Source: Roseinatronobacter sp. (GTDB taxonomy: Bacteria > Pseudomonadota > Alphaproteobacteria > Rhodobacterales > Rhodobacteraceae). Taken from it: a stretch of 36,667 nt of DNA. The stretch is taken from positions 1 to 36,667 of the forward strand of contig JAIUNA010000002.1 of NCBI GenBank assembly GCA_022565265.1, written 5' to 3'. A program made the position numbers and the translations under genes. Below the pieces are notes generated by a model. The model ran no database searches and was not told where the DNA came from. It was given only the letters and a program-made list of their open reading frames with translations. Numbering within the stretch: the first letter of the stretch is position 1; every line of letters begins with the position of its first letter. Positions 27,876 through 36,254 of the stretch are shown piece after piece.

Positions 27876-28920
27876 GCCGGACGCGCCTTTGCGGGAAATA
27901 CAGATCACGATCGGGGCGGAACCGCCCCCCCGGCTAGATAAGGCTTTGGCGCGTGATGCGCCAGAGGGCGAGGGACTGTCGCGTTCGCGGCTGATGAAGA
28001 TGATCGAAGAGGGGCAAATTTTGTGCGCAGGCCGCGTGCTGGACAACCCGCGCGCGAAAGTGGCCGAGGGGGATATCATCACCCTGCGTCTGGAGGCTGC
28101 GCAAGAGGTCGAAACTCGCGCCCAAGACATTGCGCTGACTGTTGTCTGGGAGGATGACGAGTTGATCGTCATCAACAAACCCGCCGGAATGGTGGTGCAC
28201 CCCGCCCCCGGCAGCCCTGACAATACGCTTGTCAATGCGCTGTTGCACCATTGCGGCGATAGCCTGTCGGGTATTGGTGGCGAAAAGCGCCCCGGCATTG
28301 TGCACCGCATAGACAAGGAAACATCGGGCTTGCTGGTGGTGGCGAAATCCGACCGCGCCCATCAGGGGTTGGCCACGCAATTTGAACGCCACACAGTAAC
28401 GCGGCGCTATCTGGCGCTGGTTTATGGTATGCCCGATGCCGCCGATCCCCGCTTGCACGGTGTGCGCGGCGCAAGTTTCGAGGCGGGCAATATCCTGAAA
28501 ATCACCAGTCAGCTTGCCCGCAGCAAGAATGACCGCCAGAAACAGGCCGTTGTCTGGGCCAATGGCCGCCATGCGATTACCCGCGCGCGGGTGCTGGAAG
28601 GGTTTGGCCAGCCTCCTGCGCTGGCCCTGCTGGAATGCTGGCTGGAAACAGGGCGCACCCATCAGATACGGGTGCATCTGGCCCATGCAGGGCATGGGCT
28701 GGTGGGGGATCCTGTCTATGGTGGGCGGCGCAAACTGTCCGAGCGCGCGCTTGGCGCGCCCGCGCTGGCGGCCTGTGGCAATTTCCCGCGTCAGGCGTTG
28801 CATGCGGCCACATTGGGCTTTGTTCATCCCGTAACAGGTGATGATCTGGATTTCGAGGCCCCCTTGCCCGCTGATATGGCAGAATTGCTGGAGGTGCTGC
28901 GCCATTCTGTCCCAAGCTGA
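27874..28920 (+). CDS. RluA-family pseudouridine synthase (RluD-like, S4 domain)
   Basis: VVWEDDELIVINKPAGMVVHPAPGSPDNTLVNALLHHC, IVHRIDKETSGLLVVAKSDRAH, GRTHQIRVHLAHAGHGLVGDPVYG. Confidence 0.95.
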   Translation: MPDAPLREIQITIGAEPPPRLDKALARDAPEGEGLSRSRLMKMIEEGQILCAGRVLDNPRAKVAEGDIITLRLEAAQEVETRAQDIALTVVWEDDELIVINKPAGMVVHPAPGSPDNTLVNALLHHCGDSLSGIGGEKRPGIVHRIDKETSGLLVVAKSDRAHQGLATQFERHTVTRRYLALVYGMPDAADPRLHGVRGASFEAGNILKITSQLARSKNDRQKQAVVWANGRHAITRARVLEGFGQPPALALLECWLETGRTHQIRVHLAHAGHGLVGDPVYGGRRKLSERALGAPALAACGNFPRQALHAATLGFVHPVTGDDLDFEAPLPADMAELLEVLRHSVPS

Positions 28921-29058
28921 CACAACCGCGTGAGGCCCCTGTCGGAAAACCGCGCGCGTTGCGTATAACAGACATAAAGGGATTCATGCCAGTTTCGCTT
29001 GCAGATGAAAAATACGGTCTTATCTGCTAAGCTTGGCCCGCAAGACAGGATATGTTTG

Positions 29059-29955
29059 ATGAGCAGCTATGCCAATCTTCCCGCGCCCAGCCCTGAACAA
29101 GGGCTGAACCGCTATATGCAGGAAATCCGCCGCTTTCCGATGTTGGAGCCGGAAGAGGAATTTATGCTGGCCAAGCGCTGGGTGGATCATCAGGACAGGG
29201 ACGCCGCGCATAAGCTGGTGACAAGCCATCTGCGTCTGGCCGCCAAAATCGCGATGGGGTATCGTGGCTATGGCCTGCCGCAAGCCGAGGTGATTTCAGA
29301 GGCCAATGTGGGGCTGATGCAGGCTGTCAAGCGCTTTGACCCGGACAAGGGCTTTCGGTTGGCAACCTATGCCATGTGGTGGATCAGGGCCAGCATTCAG
29401 GAATATATCCTGCGGTCTTGGTCGCTGGTGAAACTGGGTACGACCAGCGCCCAGAAAAAGCTGTTTTTCAACCTGCGCAAGGCAAAAAACAAGATTGGCG
29501 CGCTGGAAGAGGGCGATTTGCGCCCCGAAAATGTGGCCCAGATCGCGCGTGATCTGAACGTGACCGAAGATGAGGTCATTGCCATGAATCGCCGCCTGTC
29601 GTCGGGGGATTCCTCGCTCAATGCCACAATTGGCAGCGAAGAGGGCGCGTCTAGCTGGCAAGACTGGTTGGAGGATGAAGACGCCGATCAGGCCGGTGAT
29701 TATGCCGAGCGTGATGAGTTCGAAATGCGCCGTGAATTGCTGATGGAGGCGATGGAAGTGCTCAATGACCGCGAGCGCGATGTCCTGTCCCAACGCCGCC
29801 TGAGCGAGGAACCTGTGACGCTGGAAGATCTGTCACAACGCTATGATGTCAGCCGCGAGCGTATTCGCCAGATCGAGGTGCGCGCATTTGAGAAGTTGCA
29901 AGGGCGCATGCGCACATTGGCGCGCGAAAAGGGGATGGTTGTGCCTGTCAATTAA
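29059..29955 (+). CDS. rpoH: RNA polymerase sigma factor RpoH (sigma-32 family)
   Basis: LPAPSPEQGLNRYMQEIRRFPMLEPEEEFMLAKRWV, SEANVGLMQAVKRFDPDKGFRLATYAMWWIRASIQEYILRSWSLVKLGTTSAQKKLFFNLRKAK. Confidence 0.97.
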   Translation: MSSYANLPAPSPEQGLNRYMQEIRRFPMLEPEEEFMLAKRWVDHQDRDAAHKLVTSHLRLAAKIAMGYRGYGLPQAEVISEANVGLMQAVKRFDPDKGFRLATYAMWWIRASIQEYILRSWSLVKLGTTSAQKKLFFNLRKAKNKIGALEEGDLRPENVAQIARDLNVTEDEVIAMNRRLSSGDSSLNATIGSEEGASSWQDWLEDEDADQAGDYAERDEFEMRRELLMEAMEVLNDRERDVLSQRRLSEEPVTLEDLSQRYDVSRERIRQIEVRAFEKLQGRMRTLAREKGMVVPVN

Positions 29956-30129
29956 CGCGCCATGCCATTGGCTGGCCTCTTGGTGTGATCCGCTTTGAGC
30001 GGCCATGTCACTGGCCTTGGCTGTCAATCAGCAAGTAAAAGTGACGCTTTGAGGGGAGATCATCTTGAATTTCCGCTGTGATCAAATTGTTTTTGACGTC
30101 TTGCCGCGTGTTCTCTGAGTGCGGTTTTG

Positions 30130-30620
30130 TCAAGCCATAGATATAACGGCTCTGGGCGGGACGCGGCAGCAAGCGGGCGAGGCGGTACCGGATTTCTGCA
30201 GTGGTGAGGTTATCTGCCCGTCTTAGGCTCAGATCGCAACCAGATTGCCCGAACGCGTTGTGTTCGGCTTGGCCAAACCCGAACGGCGGTGATCCGCGCC
30301 AAGGCGAGCAAGGAAAGCTGCCGCTGCCATGACAAGACTGATGTGGCTATGTCAGCCATGCCATGAGCGGGCTTCCCAATGGTCGAGGCCGAGATCATCC
30401 TTGGCGCGCAGGACGCATTCCTCGATTGTCCAGCGCAGCCCGGCTGCGGCCGCCAGATCGGCAACCATCGTGACCGGGTTCGTCTGGATTAGCGCTCATT
30501 CCTCCATGAACCGCAATGTCTGATTGCCACGCGCCGCCAGCCCGCATAGCTGCTGGCGCACCTCCAGCATATGCCGAAAACGATAGTCCGTACCCTCGAC
30601 GGTATCGGCGAGAACAAACG
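30130..30620 (-). pseudogene. Degenerate IS701-like transposase fragments
   Basis: Minus strand reads AFVLADTVEGTDYRFRHMLEVRQQ...NQTLRFMEE*ALIQTNPVTMVADLAAAAGLRWTIEECVLRAKDDLGLDHWEARSWHG*HSHISLVMAAAAFLARLGAD, then frameshifts into ADNLTTAEIRYRLARLL; in-frame TGA stops. Confidence 0.75.
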
Positions 30621-30696
30621 CGCGCGCCGCGCGCAATATGCCCCTGTTTTCGACAATCTCGAAAAACAACCTCAGATCATTCAGATTGAGTGACAT
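30621..30696 (-). pseudogene. LysR-family regulator N-terminal HTH remnant fused to transposase sequence
   Basis: MSLNLNDLRLFFEIVENRGILRAAR is a typical LysR N-terminus, followed in frame by transposase-like AFVLADTVEGTDYRFR. Confidence 0.65.
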
Positions 30697-31101
30697 GTCA
30701 AAACCCCGGTTCGGCAGCATCTAGACATCTGGTTGTTACAAATTCTTGACGCACCCTTACTGCATTGTCAGCGTGGCGGCTTCTTTTTGAGCTTGGCCGC
30801 GCGCTGGAATGTCTCGCAAGGCGCATGGCCAATATCGGCTATGGATCGAACGGCTAACCGCGATCTGGCCGCTGGGCTTCAAGGGCTGATCCGAAGGCGG
30901 CCCATGTGCTGGCAACAGCTTCGACGCTTCGCGCCGGGGTAATGTGGATATCCGCTACTGGCCTGTGTTTGGGATGTGTCACCCCGACACGACCCGCTTG
31001 TATGAGCTTCATGGCGAGACCTTCATCCTTGATGCGAACGAAGGTGCGCCACGCCATCATATAATTTTACTGCACAGGAAAAGCGCTAACTGACGGAAAA
31101 T

Positions 31102-31121
31102 TGTTACAAAGCGCTGTTACA
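31102..31121. promoter_or_regulatory. Candidate operator TGTTACAAAGCGCTGTTACA upstream of the ABC operon
   Basis: TGTTACA direct repeat at 13-nt period; also near-palindromic; AAAGCGCT repeated at 31080 and 31108. Confidence 0.35.
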
Positions 31122-32203
31122 TGGGCGCCATGTTGGAAAACCCACACAAACCCCGTGCACTGGCGTTGATGGCAACGCAAATCGCCAAATCCTTTGGCGA
31201 TACACAGGTTCTTCGCAATATCGACCTTAACCTTGCTCCGGGCGAAGTTGTCGCCCTTCTTGGCCCGTCGGGCTGCGGCAAGACCACGCTTTTGCGCATC
31301 GCCGCAGGGCTGCTCTCGGCAAGTTCCGGGAAAATGGAAATTGCAGGCAAGCGCGTGGTTGATGGCAGCGCCTTTAACGCCCCGCCCGAAGTGCGCGGGA
31401 TCGGCATGGTGTTTCAGGATTATGCCATCTGGCCACATTTGAGCGTGCTGGAAAACGTGGCCTTCCCGTTGCGCATGCGCAAACTGCCGCATCATGACCG
31501 TGAAACTCGCGCAAGGCGCGCGCTGGAGCGGGTCGGGTTGTCCCATCTCGCAGACCGGTTTCCCGGCACATTGTCGGGCGGGCAACAACAGCGCGTTGCC
31601 CTTGCCCGTGCCATTGTGGCCGAACCACCACTGGTTTTGTTTGACGAGCCGCTGTCGAACCTTGACCGCGAGTTACGTGAGGGGCTTGCGCTGGAAATCG
31701 GCAGTTTGTTGCGCGAACTGGGCCTGTCGGCTGTCTATGTCACACATGACCAATCCGAAGCCTTCACGATTGCCGATCGCGTGGCCGTCATGCTGGGCGG
31801 CGAGATCGCGCAGATCGATACGCCAGAGCAGCTTTTTGCGGCTCCGGCTTCTGTAGAGGTGGCGCAATTTCTTAATATCGGTGCGCGGATCGAGGGGCGG
31901 GTTTGCCATTTACGGGGGTTTACCTGCAACCGCGACCGGCTGAACCTGCCCAATCTGGCAAATTCTGCGCCGGAAGGGCCAGCGCGCATTCTGATTCCGC
32001 GAACGGCCATTCGCCCCGCCACCGAGGGTGCGTTGATGGCGCAAGTGCTGCGCTGTCAGTTTCAGGGCGATCGCTACCTTCTGCATCTGGGTCTGGACGG
32101 GGAAGGCGCAAGCCTTGTTTGCCCAACCGATCATGCAGTGGCGTTGAACAGTCATATCCCGCTGGTAATCGATTCTGATCGCCTGCGTGTCTTTCCGCAA
32201 TAA
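31121..32203 (+). CDS. ABC transporter ATP-binding protein (FbpC/PotA-like)
   Basis: LLGPSGCGKTTLLRIAAGLL, LSGGQQQRVALARAIVAEPPLVLFDEPLSNLD, VTHDQSEAF; start may be 31130 or 31169. Confidence 0.95.
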   Translation: MGAMLENPHKPRALALMATQIAKSFGDTQVLRNIDLNLAPGEVVALLGPSGCGKTTLLRIAAGLLSASSGKMEIAGKRVVDGSAFNAPPEVRGIGMVFQDYAIWPHLSVLENVAFPLRMRKLPHHDRETRARRALERVGLSHLADRFPGTLSGGQQQRVALARAIVAEPPLVLFDEPLSNLDRELREGLALEIGSLLRELGLSAVYVTHDQSEAFTIADRVAVMLGGEIAQIDTPEQLFAAPASVEVAQFLNIGARIEGRVCHLRGFTCNRDRLNLPNLANSAPEGPARILIPRTAIRPATEGALMAQVLRCQFQGDRYLLHLGLDGEGASLVCPTDHAVALNSHIPLVIDSDRLRVFPQ

Positions 32204-32223
32204 TCTTAAAAGGAAGAAAACCC

Positions 32224-33183
32224 ATGCTACGCACAACTGCTTTCGCTGCAACCCTTGGGCTGATGGGCAGCATCGCCCACGCAGACACACTGACATTCTA
32301 CACAGCCGGCCCCGGCGGGCTGGCCGATGCACTGGCCGAAGCGTTCAAGGCCGAAACCGGTATCACGGTGAATGTGTTTCAGGGCACGACTGGTCAGGTC
32401 ATGGCGCGGCTGGAAGCCGAAGAGGCCAATCCGCAGGCCGATGTGGTTGTCTCGGCCAGCTGGGGTTCCGCTGTGGATATGCACGAGCGTGGCTTGCTGA
32501 TGGACTATCTGTCCCCCAATGCCGCCGAAGTGCCGGATTTCCTGAAGCACAGCCATTATGCGGCACAAGGCATCTCTGCTCTGGCTATGGTCTGGAATAG
32601 CCAAAGCGGAGTGCCGCGCCCCGCCGAATGGTCTGATCTGACCGATGAGGTTTACCGCGACCTGATCACCATGCCCGATCCGGCGCAATCAGGTGCCGCC
32701 TTTGACCTTGTTGCCGGTCTGGAAGCTGCGCTGGGGGATGGCGCGTGGGAATTGCTGGGCAATCTGGCCGATAACGGCATGATCGTGCCCGGCCCAAACG
32801 CGGCCGCGCTGAACCCGGTGTTGCAGGGGGCTGCGGCGGTTGTCTTTGGCGCTGTGGACTATATCAGCTACGGTCAGGCCGCGAGCGGTGAGACGATTGA
32901 GGTGATCGTGCCCGCCAGTGGCACTGTGATCGCCCCGCGCCCGATGATGATCCTGCAATCCACTGCGAACCCCGATGCAGCGAAAGCCTTTGTCGATTTC
33001 GTGCTGTCAGATGCTGGTCAGGAACTGGTTGCGGCGACGTGGATGATGCCCGCACGCGCTGATATCGAAGGGCTGCGCCCCGGTATCAATGATCTGAAAG
33101 TGATCGAGGTTGATGAAGACGCAGTTGCCGCGCGGCGTGACGAGATCATCGCAAGGTTCAACGAGACCGTGATCAACCGCTAA
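32224..33183 (+). CDS. ABC transporter periplasmic substrate-binding protein (FbpA/PhnS-like)
   Basis: Signal peptide; LTFYTAGPGGLADALAEAFKAETGITVNVFQGTTGQVMARLEAEEANPQADVVVSASWG. Confidence 0.93.
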   Translation: MLRTTAFAATLGLMGSIAHADTLTFYTAGPGGLADALAEAFKAETGITVNVFQGTTGQVMARLEAEEANPQADVVVSASWGSAVDMHERGLLMDYLSPNAAEVPDFLKHSHYAAQGISALAMVWNSQSGVPRPAEWSDLTDEVYRDLITMPDPAQSGAAFDLVAGLEAALGDGAWELLGNLADNGMIVPGPNAAALNPVLQGAAAVVFGAVDYISYGQAASGETIEVIVPASGTVIAPRPMMILQSTANPDAAKAFVDFVLSDAGQELVAATWMMPARADIEGLRPGINDLKVIEVDEDAVAARRDEIIARFNETVINR

Positions 33184-33199
33184 GCTGTGATGACTTGCA

Positions 33200-33232
33200 G
33201 CATATGGCCCCGATGCATTCGGGGCCATATGC
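33200..33232. other. 14-bp perfect intercistronic stem-loop
   Basis: GCATATGGCCCCGA-TGCAT-TCGGGGCCATATGC. Confidence 0.9.
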
Positions 33233-33250
33233 CTTTCCGAAAGGCCTGCC

Positions 33251-34924
33251 ATGTTCCGCGCGCAATCCATACTGACCTCGTTTGCCGCCGCAGCGCTGAT
33301 TGTATTGGTCGGCCTGCCTGTGCTTTTCATCCTGTTGCAGGCCGTGTTCCCCGAATTTGCGCGCGGGTCGTATGCAGGGGCGTTCTCGAAGCTGGTTATC
33401 CTGACAGAGAATGACCGGCTGATGATGCAGGCGCGCAATACCCTGCTGCTGGCTTTTTCGGTCATGATCGGCTGCCTGATCTTCGGGCTGCCCATTGGCA
33501 TCCTGCGCGGGTTGTTTCATGTGCCCGGCGCGCGGGTCTGGGATGTGGTTTTCCTGATCCCCTTCCTGATCCCGCCCTTCATTGCCGCGATTGCATGGAT
33601 GATGACGTTGCAGCCGCGCGGCTATCTGTTCCAGCTTGCGGGCTTTGATCTGGGCCGCTTCCTGTTCAGCTTTACCGGCGTGGCCTTTGTTATGACGCTG
33701 AACCTGTTTCCGCTGGTCTATTTCGCCGTGTCACGCGCGCTGGAAATGGTCGGCGGGCGTTTCGCCGCTGCTGCGCGCGTGCATGGCGCGCGGCCCTTGC
33801 AGGCGTTCTTTCTAATCACGCTGCCGCTGTCGATCCCCGCAATTGCCGCTAGTCTACTGATCGTGTTTGCCATGTCGATCGAGGAATTCGGCACGCCGGC
33901 CGCATTGGCGGCACGCACGGGTTTCGAGGTTCTGGTTACGGGTATTTATACACGTCTGTCGGACTGGCCGATTGACCTGTCGGGCGCGGCGCTTGGGTCG
34001 GTCATGTTGATGGCGATGGTGGTTGCAGCGTTTGCGCTTCAAAACTGGATCGCCACGCGGCGTTCCTATATCAGCCAGACCGGCAAGCCCGCCGATCTGG
34101 AAAAGGCCGATCTGGGGCCATGGCACTGGCCCGTGCTGGGCCTGTTTGCACTGGTGGCGCTGATCGGCGTTGTGATCCCATTGGTGGCGATTGCCGTGAC
34201 ATCCGTTATGGGCACAATCTCCGGCGGGTTGACTTGGTCGAATTTCGACCTGCGCCATTATGAACCGATCTTCCGCAGTGGCAGCCGGGCTTGGCAGGCG
34301 CTGATGACAAGCGGTTGGCTTGCTGTTCTGACCGCTTTTGCTACAGCTGCGATTGGTGGATTGGTCGCCTATATCGTGGTGCGCGGCACCGGGCGCGGGC
34401 GGGCGGTGATGGACGGGCTGTCGGTGCTGCCCAACGCCATTCCGGCTATTGTTCTTGCGGTGGGTATCATCCTGTTCTGGAACTCGCCCTATCAGCCGAT
34501 TTCGCTTTACGGGACTGCCGCTATTTTGCTGATTGCCTATATTGGCATATTGTTGCCCTATCCGATCCGCTATGCCGTGGCGCGGCTCCGACAGATTTCC
34601 GGCTCGCTTGATGATGCCGCGCGGGTGGCAGGCGCAGACCAGATGCAGGCGCTGCGCCATGTGACACTGCCACTGATGGCGCCGTCGCTGATCGCGGCGA
34701 TGATGCTTGTCTTTGCCATCGCCTCGCGCGAACTGGTGGCCTCGATCATGCTGGCGCCCGCAGGGATACGCACAGTCGGCACATTCGTCTTTTCTCAATT
34801 CGAACAGGGGTCTGTCCAGACCGGCATGGCCATGAGCATGGTCGCAATCACCATCACATCGGGCATTCTGCTGGCGGTCAACCTGTGGCTTGCGCGGCAG
34901 GGCAGCAGCGCGTTTTCCGGGTGA
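33251..34924 (+). CDS. ABC transporter permease, fused two-domain (FbpB-like)
   Basis: 557 aa, two BPD_transp_1-like halves, each with EAA-type loop (AAARVHGARPLQAFFLITLPLSIPAI; DDAARVAGADQMQALRHVTLPLMAPSL). Confidence 0.94.
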   Translation: MFRAQSILTSFAAAALIVLVGLPVLFILLQAVFPEFARGSYAGAFSKLVILTENDRLMMQARNTLLLAFSVMIGCLIFGLPIGILRGLFHVPGARVWDVVFLIPFLIPPFIAAIAWMMTLQPRGYLFQLAGFDLGRFLFSFTGVAFVMTLNLFPLVYFAVSRALEMVGGRFAAAARVHGARPLQAFFLITLPLSIPAIAASLLIVFAMSIEEFGTPAALAARTGFEVLVTGIYTRLSDWPIDLSGAALGSVMLMAMVVAAFALQNWIATRRSYISQTGKPADLEKADLGPWHWPVLGLFALVALIGVVIPLVAIAVTSVMGTISGGLTWSNFDLRHYEPIFRSGSRAWQALMTSGWLAVLTAFATAAIGGLVAYIVVRGTGRGRAVMDGLSVLPNAIPAIVLAVGIILFWNSPYQPISLYGTAAILLIAYIGILLPYPIRYAVARLRQISGSLDDAARVAGADQMQALRHVTLPLMAPSLIAAMMLVFAIASRELVASIMLAPAGIRTVGTFVFSQFEQGSVQTGMAMSMVAITITSGILLAVNLWLARQGSSAFSG

Positions 34925-34928
34925 GTTC

Positions 34929-35570
34929 ATGGCCCTGATCGCGCAACTGACCGACCCGCATTTACGTGACGATGGCAAGGACCCGTTCCATGATCCGGCA
35001 GTCGCCATGCAGCAGGCTTTTGCGCAGATTTCTGCCATGGACAGGAAGCCGGATGCGATTATCCTGACAGGGGATATCATCGACCGCAGTGCGGCGGGGT
35101 ATGGCCATGCTCTGCCAATTCTGCGCCGCGCCCCGGCCCCAATTTTGCCAATGCCCGGAAACCATGATGACCCGCTTGCCTTTCGGGCTGCCTTTACCGA
35201 TTGGGCTGCATTCGCGCCCGATCATCTGAGCTTCACAGCCCGGATCGCTGATCTGGATATGATTGCGCTGGACAGCACGCTACCAGACGGTCGGCCAGGG
35301 CTCGATCCAACGCGACTGGACTGGCTGGCAGGTGTTCTTGGCACGCTACAGCGGCCGTCAGTCTTAGCGCTACACCACCCGCCCTTCCCAACCCTGGCCC
35401 CCCATCTGGATAAACCCGGCTTTCAAAACGTGGACGCCTTCGCGCGTATGATCGCGTGCAGCGGAGTGCGCCGTATCATCGCCGGGCATAGTCACCGCGC
35501 AATGCAAACTGTCTGGGCAGGAACCCTCGCCAGCACAGCCCCGGCACTAGGGCACGGCCTGAGCCTGTAG
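34929..35570 (+). CDS. Metallophosphoesterase (CpdA/GpdQ-like phosphodiesterase)
   Basis: QLTDPHLRDDG, ILTGDIIDR, PMPGNHDD, LALHHPPFP, IIAGHSHR. Confidence 0.93.
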   Translation: MALIAQLTDPHLRDDGKDPFHDPAVAMQQAFAQISAMDRKPDAIILTGDIIDRSAAGYGHALPILRRAPAPILPMPGNHDDPLAFRAAFTDWAAFAPDHLSFTARIADLDMIALDSTLPDGRPGLDPTRLDWLAGVLGTLQRPSVLALHHPPFPTLAPHLDKPGFQNVDAFARMIACSGVRRIIAGHSHRAMQTVWAGTLASTAPALGHGLSL

Positions 35571-35704
35571 CTTTCAGGTGATGAAAACCACAAGCCAATT
35601 GCGACGATGCCGGCTTTTGAGCTTCATCTCGTGGGTCAGAGGGATATGATCATCCATTATATTGCGGTTGATTGATTGGCGCATCCTGTTCAGGATACCA
35701 CACG

Positions 35705-36178
35705 TGTTTATTGTCACTGCGAACTGACCCGGCATTGTCACCGAGATCTGACCCACCCAGTTATTATGTTCTGCGTGTCATGTTGGCGTTAATGGTGGTG
35801 TTTCCTTCCGTTTCTTTTTCGCTGTTTCGGAGCTGGCCTCGAAGCGATAGCTGTCGTTGCCGGTTTCCAAAATGTGGCAGCGATGGGTGAGACGATCGAG
35901 AAGCGCTGTTGTCATTTTGGCGTCGCCAAAGACGCTCGCCCATTCACTGAAGCTCAGGTTGGTGGTGATGATGACGCTGGTGCGCTCGTAGAGTTTGCTG
36001 AGAAGATGGAGTGAGGAGGATCAGGAATTGATCTGGGCGTGAAGGGGAAAAGCAAATTATCCGGGGGATGATTTGACCCCGAACGCAATTCTCCGACGAA
36101 CCAAGGCCCCACCCGTGGCGCTGAACGGTAGGTATCCCAGTTCCTCCAGGAATGAGGCATCAGCCGCCATTGATGGAG
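35705..36178 (-). mobile_element. IS21-family remnant: terminal repeats plus interrupted istB
   Basis: Repeats ATTGTCACTGCGAACTGACCC (35710-35730) and ATTGTCACCGAGATCTGACCC (35734-35754); IstB-like [59 protein letters not shown] and EELGYLPFSATGGAL. Confidence 0.85.
35778..36178 (-). pseudogene. istB: istB ATPase, interrupted by a 93-nt non-homologous segment and 5'-truncated
   Basis: GGAL ends at 36102 and HLLSKL resumes at 36008; intervening reading contains in-frame stops. Confidence 0.8.
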
Positions 36179-36254
36179 TGGATGGCTCCCGCTTCCGGCA
36201 TCGCAATGTGCCATATTGGGTGCTGTGAACATCACCAATAAAGGGAGCCATCCA
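36179..36254 (+). promoter_or_regulatory. 12-bp inverted repeat in the leader of the IS110 transposase, sequestering its SD
   Basis: TGGATGGCTCCC (36179-36190) and GGGAGCCATCCA (36243-36254). Confidence 0.75.

Noticed and set aside
27934-28923. 329-aa minus-strand ORF opposite the RluA-family gene
   Set aside because: Antisense shadow of a conserved enzyme gene.
29988-30020. TGATCC downstream of rpoH as an RpoE promoter
   Set aside because: No TA-rich -10 at 16-19 nt spacing (ACTGGC at N18).
30210-30464. 84-aa minus-strand ORF in the IS701 remnant
   Set aside because: Wrong frame; transposase similarity is in a neighbouring frame with stops.
35574-35756. 60-aa minus-strand ORF MGQISVTMPGQFAVTINT...
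   Set aside because: Readthrough of the IS21 terminal repeats, not a gene.
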